In this document: positions 63,543 through 64,000 of the stretch, piece after piece
How positions within the stretch are numbered: position 1 is the stretch's first letter
Layout: the number at the start of each line of letters is the position of its first letter
NCBI GenBank assembly: GCA_000310025.1
Contig: FN648370.1
Span: 23,903 to 87,902 of the forward strand
DNA from: Ectocarpus siliculosus
Lineage: Eukaryota; Sar; Phaeophyceae; Ectocarpales; Ectocarpaceae
Reading direction: 5' to 3'
Length of the DNA: 64,000 bases
Notes under the pieces: model-generated
The model's database searches: none
Told to the model about the DNA's origin: nothing
What the model saw: the letters and a program-made list of their open reading frames with translations, nothing else
Program-made: the position numbers and the translations under genes

Positions 63543-64000
63543 CTGCACCACACGGCACGGCATAAATTCACATCAGAGACAGGGACTTTCACACGAAACA
63601 GATAGCTACAACATAGAGGCGGCAGCATGGACGATGCACAAAGGTGTTCCACCGTTCATCACGGAAGCGGCTGCCCTGCGGATGGCATGCTGCTGTGTGA
63701 ACGATGAAAAACAGAAAGACCATTTTCACCAACAGATAGTGATCATCAAGCGACTGTTCTCCTGTTGCTCCGTAAGGTACATTTGGCTACATGAAAGAGT
63801 GCTGTTTCGAATGGCTACTCATTTACCCGCACGTCTTGGACTTGTGCCGGCCGCTCGCTACACTCAGTTCACCAGCTCCGTAGTGCTGTTGGCAATAGCT
63901 GGCAACGATATCACTTCTTATCCCAACTCGAACCGACGCCAAGGAGGACACACATACGCTAGGCATGATATGCATAACAAGGTAGAGACGAACGGCTTTG
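63543..64000. other. Intron of the synthetase gene, right edge
   Basis: No further synthetase exon with a good splice border and family match was found in these bases. The next upstream exon should lie beyond 64000. Confidence 0.5.

Noticed and set aside
1-64000. CRISPR arrays, bacterial operons, rRNA or true tRNA genes
   Set aside because: No regularly spaced repeats, no ribosomal sequence and no cloverleaf with both boxes and an acceptor stem were found; the tRNA-like stretches belong to the SINE-like repeat.

Overview
This is eukaryotic nuclear DNA: genes are cut into many short exons by introns mostly of 300-1,000 bases, with GT-AG borders and at least one GC-AG intron, a balanced base composition and two 100-N assembly gaps. 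The gene style resembles a brown alga or related stramenopile of the Ectocarpus type; that is an inference, since nothing in the window names the organism. Gene models were built by hand from splice signals, reading phase and family motifs.

Layout. (1) 641-851, minus: first exon of a gene for a secreted or membrane protein that runs off the left end. (2) 2357-6948, minus: an F-box/leucine-rich-repeat gene, probably a substrate adaptor of an SCF ubiquitin ligase. (3) 8155-8303, minus: one good exon of an unassigned gene. (4) 8955-30095, plus: a 30-exon gene for a protein of about 1,630 residues with a Gly/Arg-rich head, several cold-shock domains and a SUZ-C-like tail, resembling the RNA-binding translation regulator UNR/CSDE1. 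Its introns hold three copies of a C-run-flanked, SINE-like repeat and a foldback hairpin. (5) 31340-55569: a very large inverted duplication (arms of about 11.1 and 10.5 kb around a 2.7-kb spacer). Each arm carries a complete 13-exon Ser/Thr protein kinase gene, tail to tail (32945-42424 plus; 45105-53623 minus). The arms differ by substitutions, a transposon fragment, a short TIR element of two lengths and separate tandem duplications, so this is an old genomic duplication and not an assembly echo. (6) 57298-63542, minus: the 3' eleven exons of alanyl-tRNA synthetase; its 5' part lies past the right end. Possible exons of an unassigned minus-strand gene sit at 55.9-56.6 kb.

The genes do not form a pathway cluster. 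Two themes stand out: RNA and translation (UNR-like protein, AlaRS) and local genome plasticity (palindrome, small TIR elements, SINE-like repeats, and a 10-mer, TACTGCTGTA, found far more often than chance would allow).
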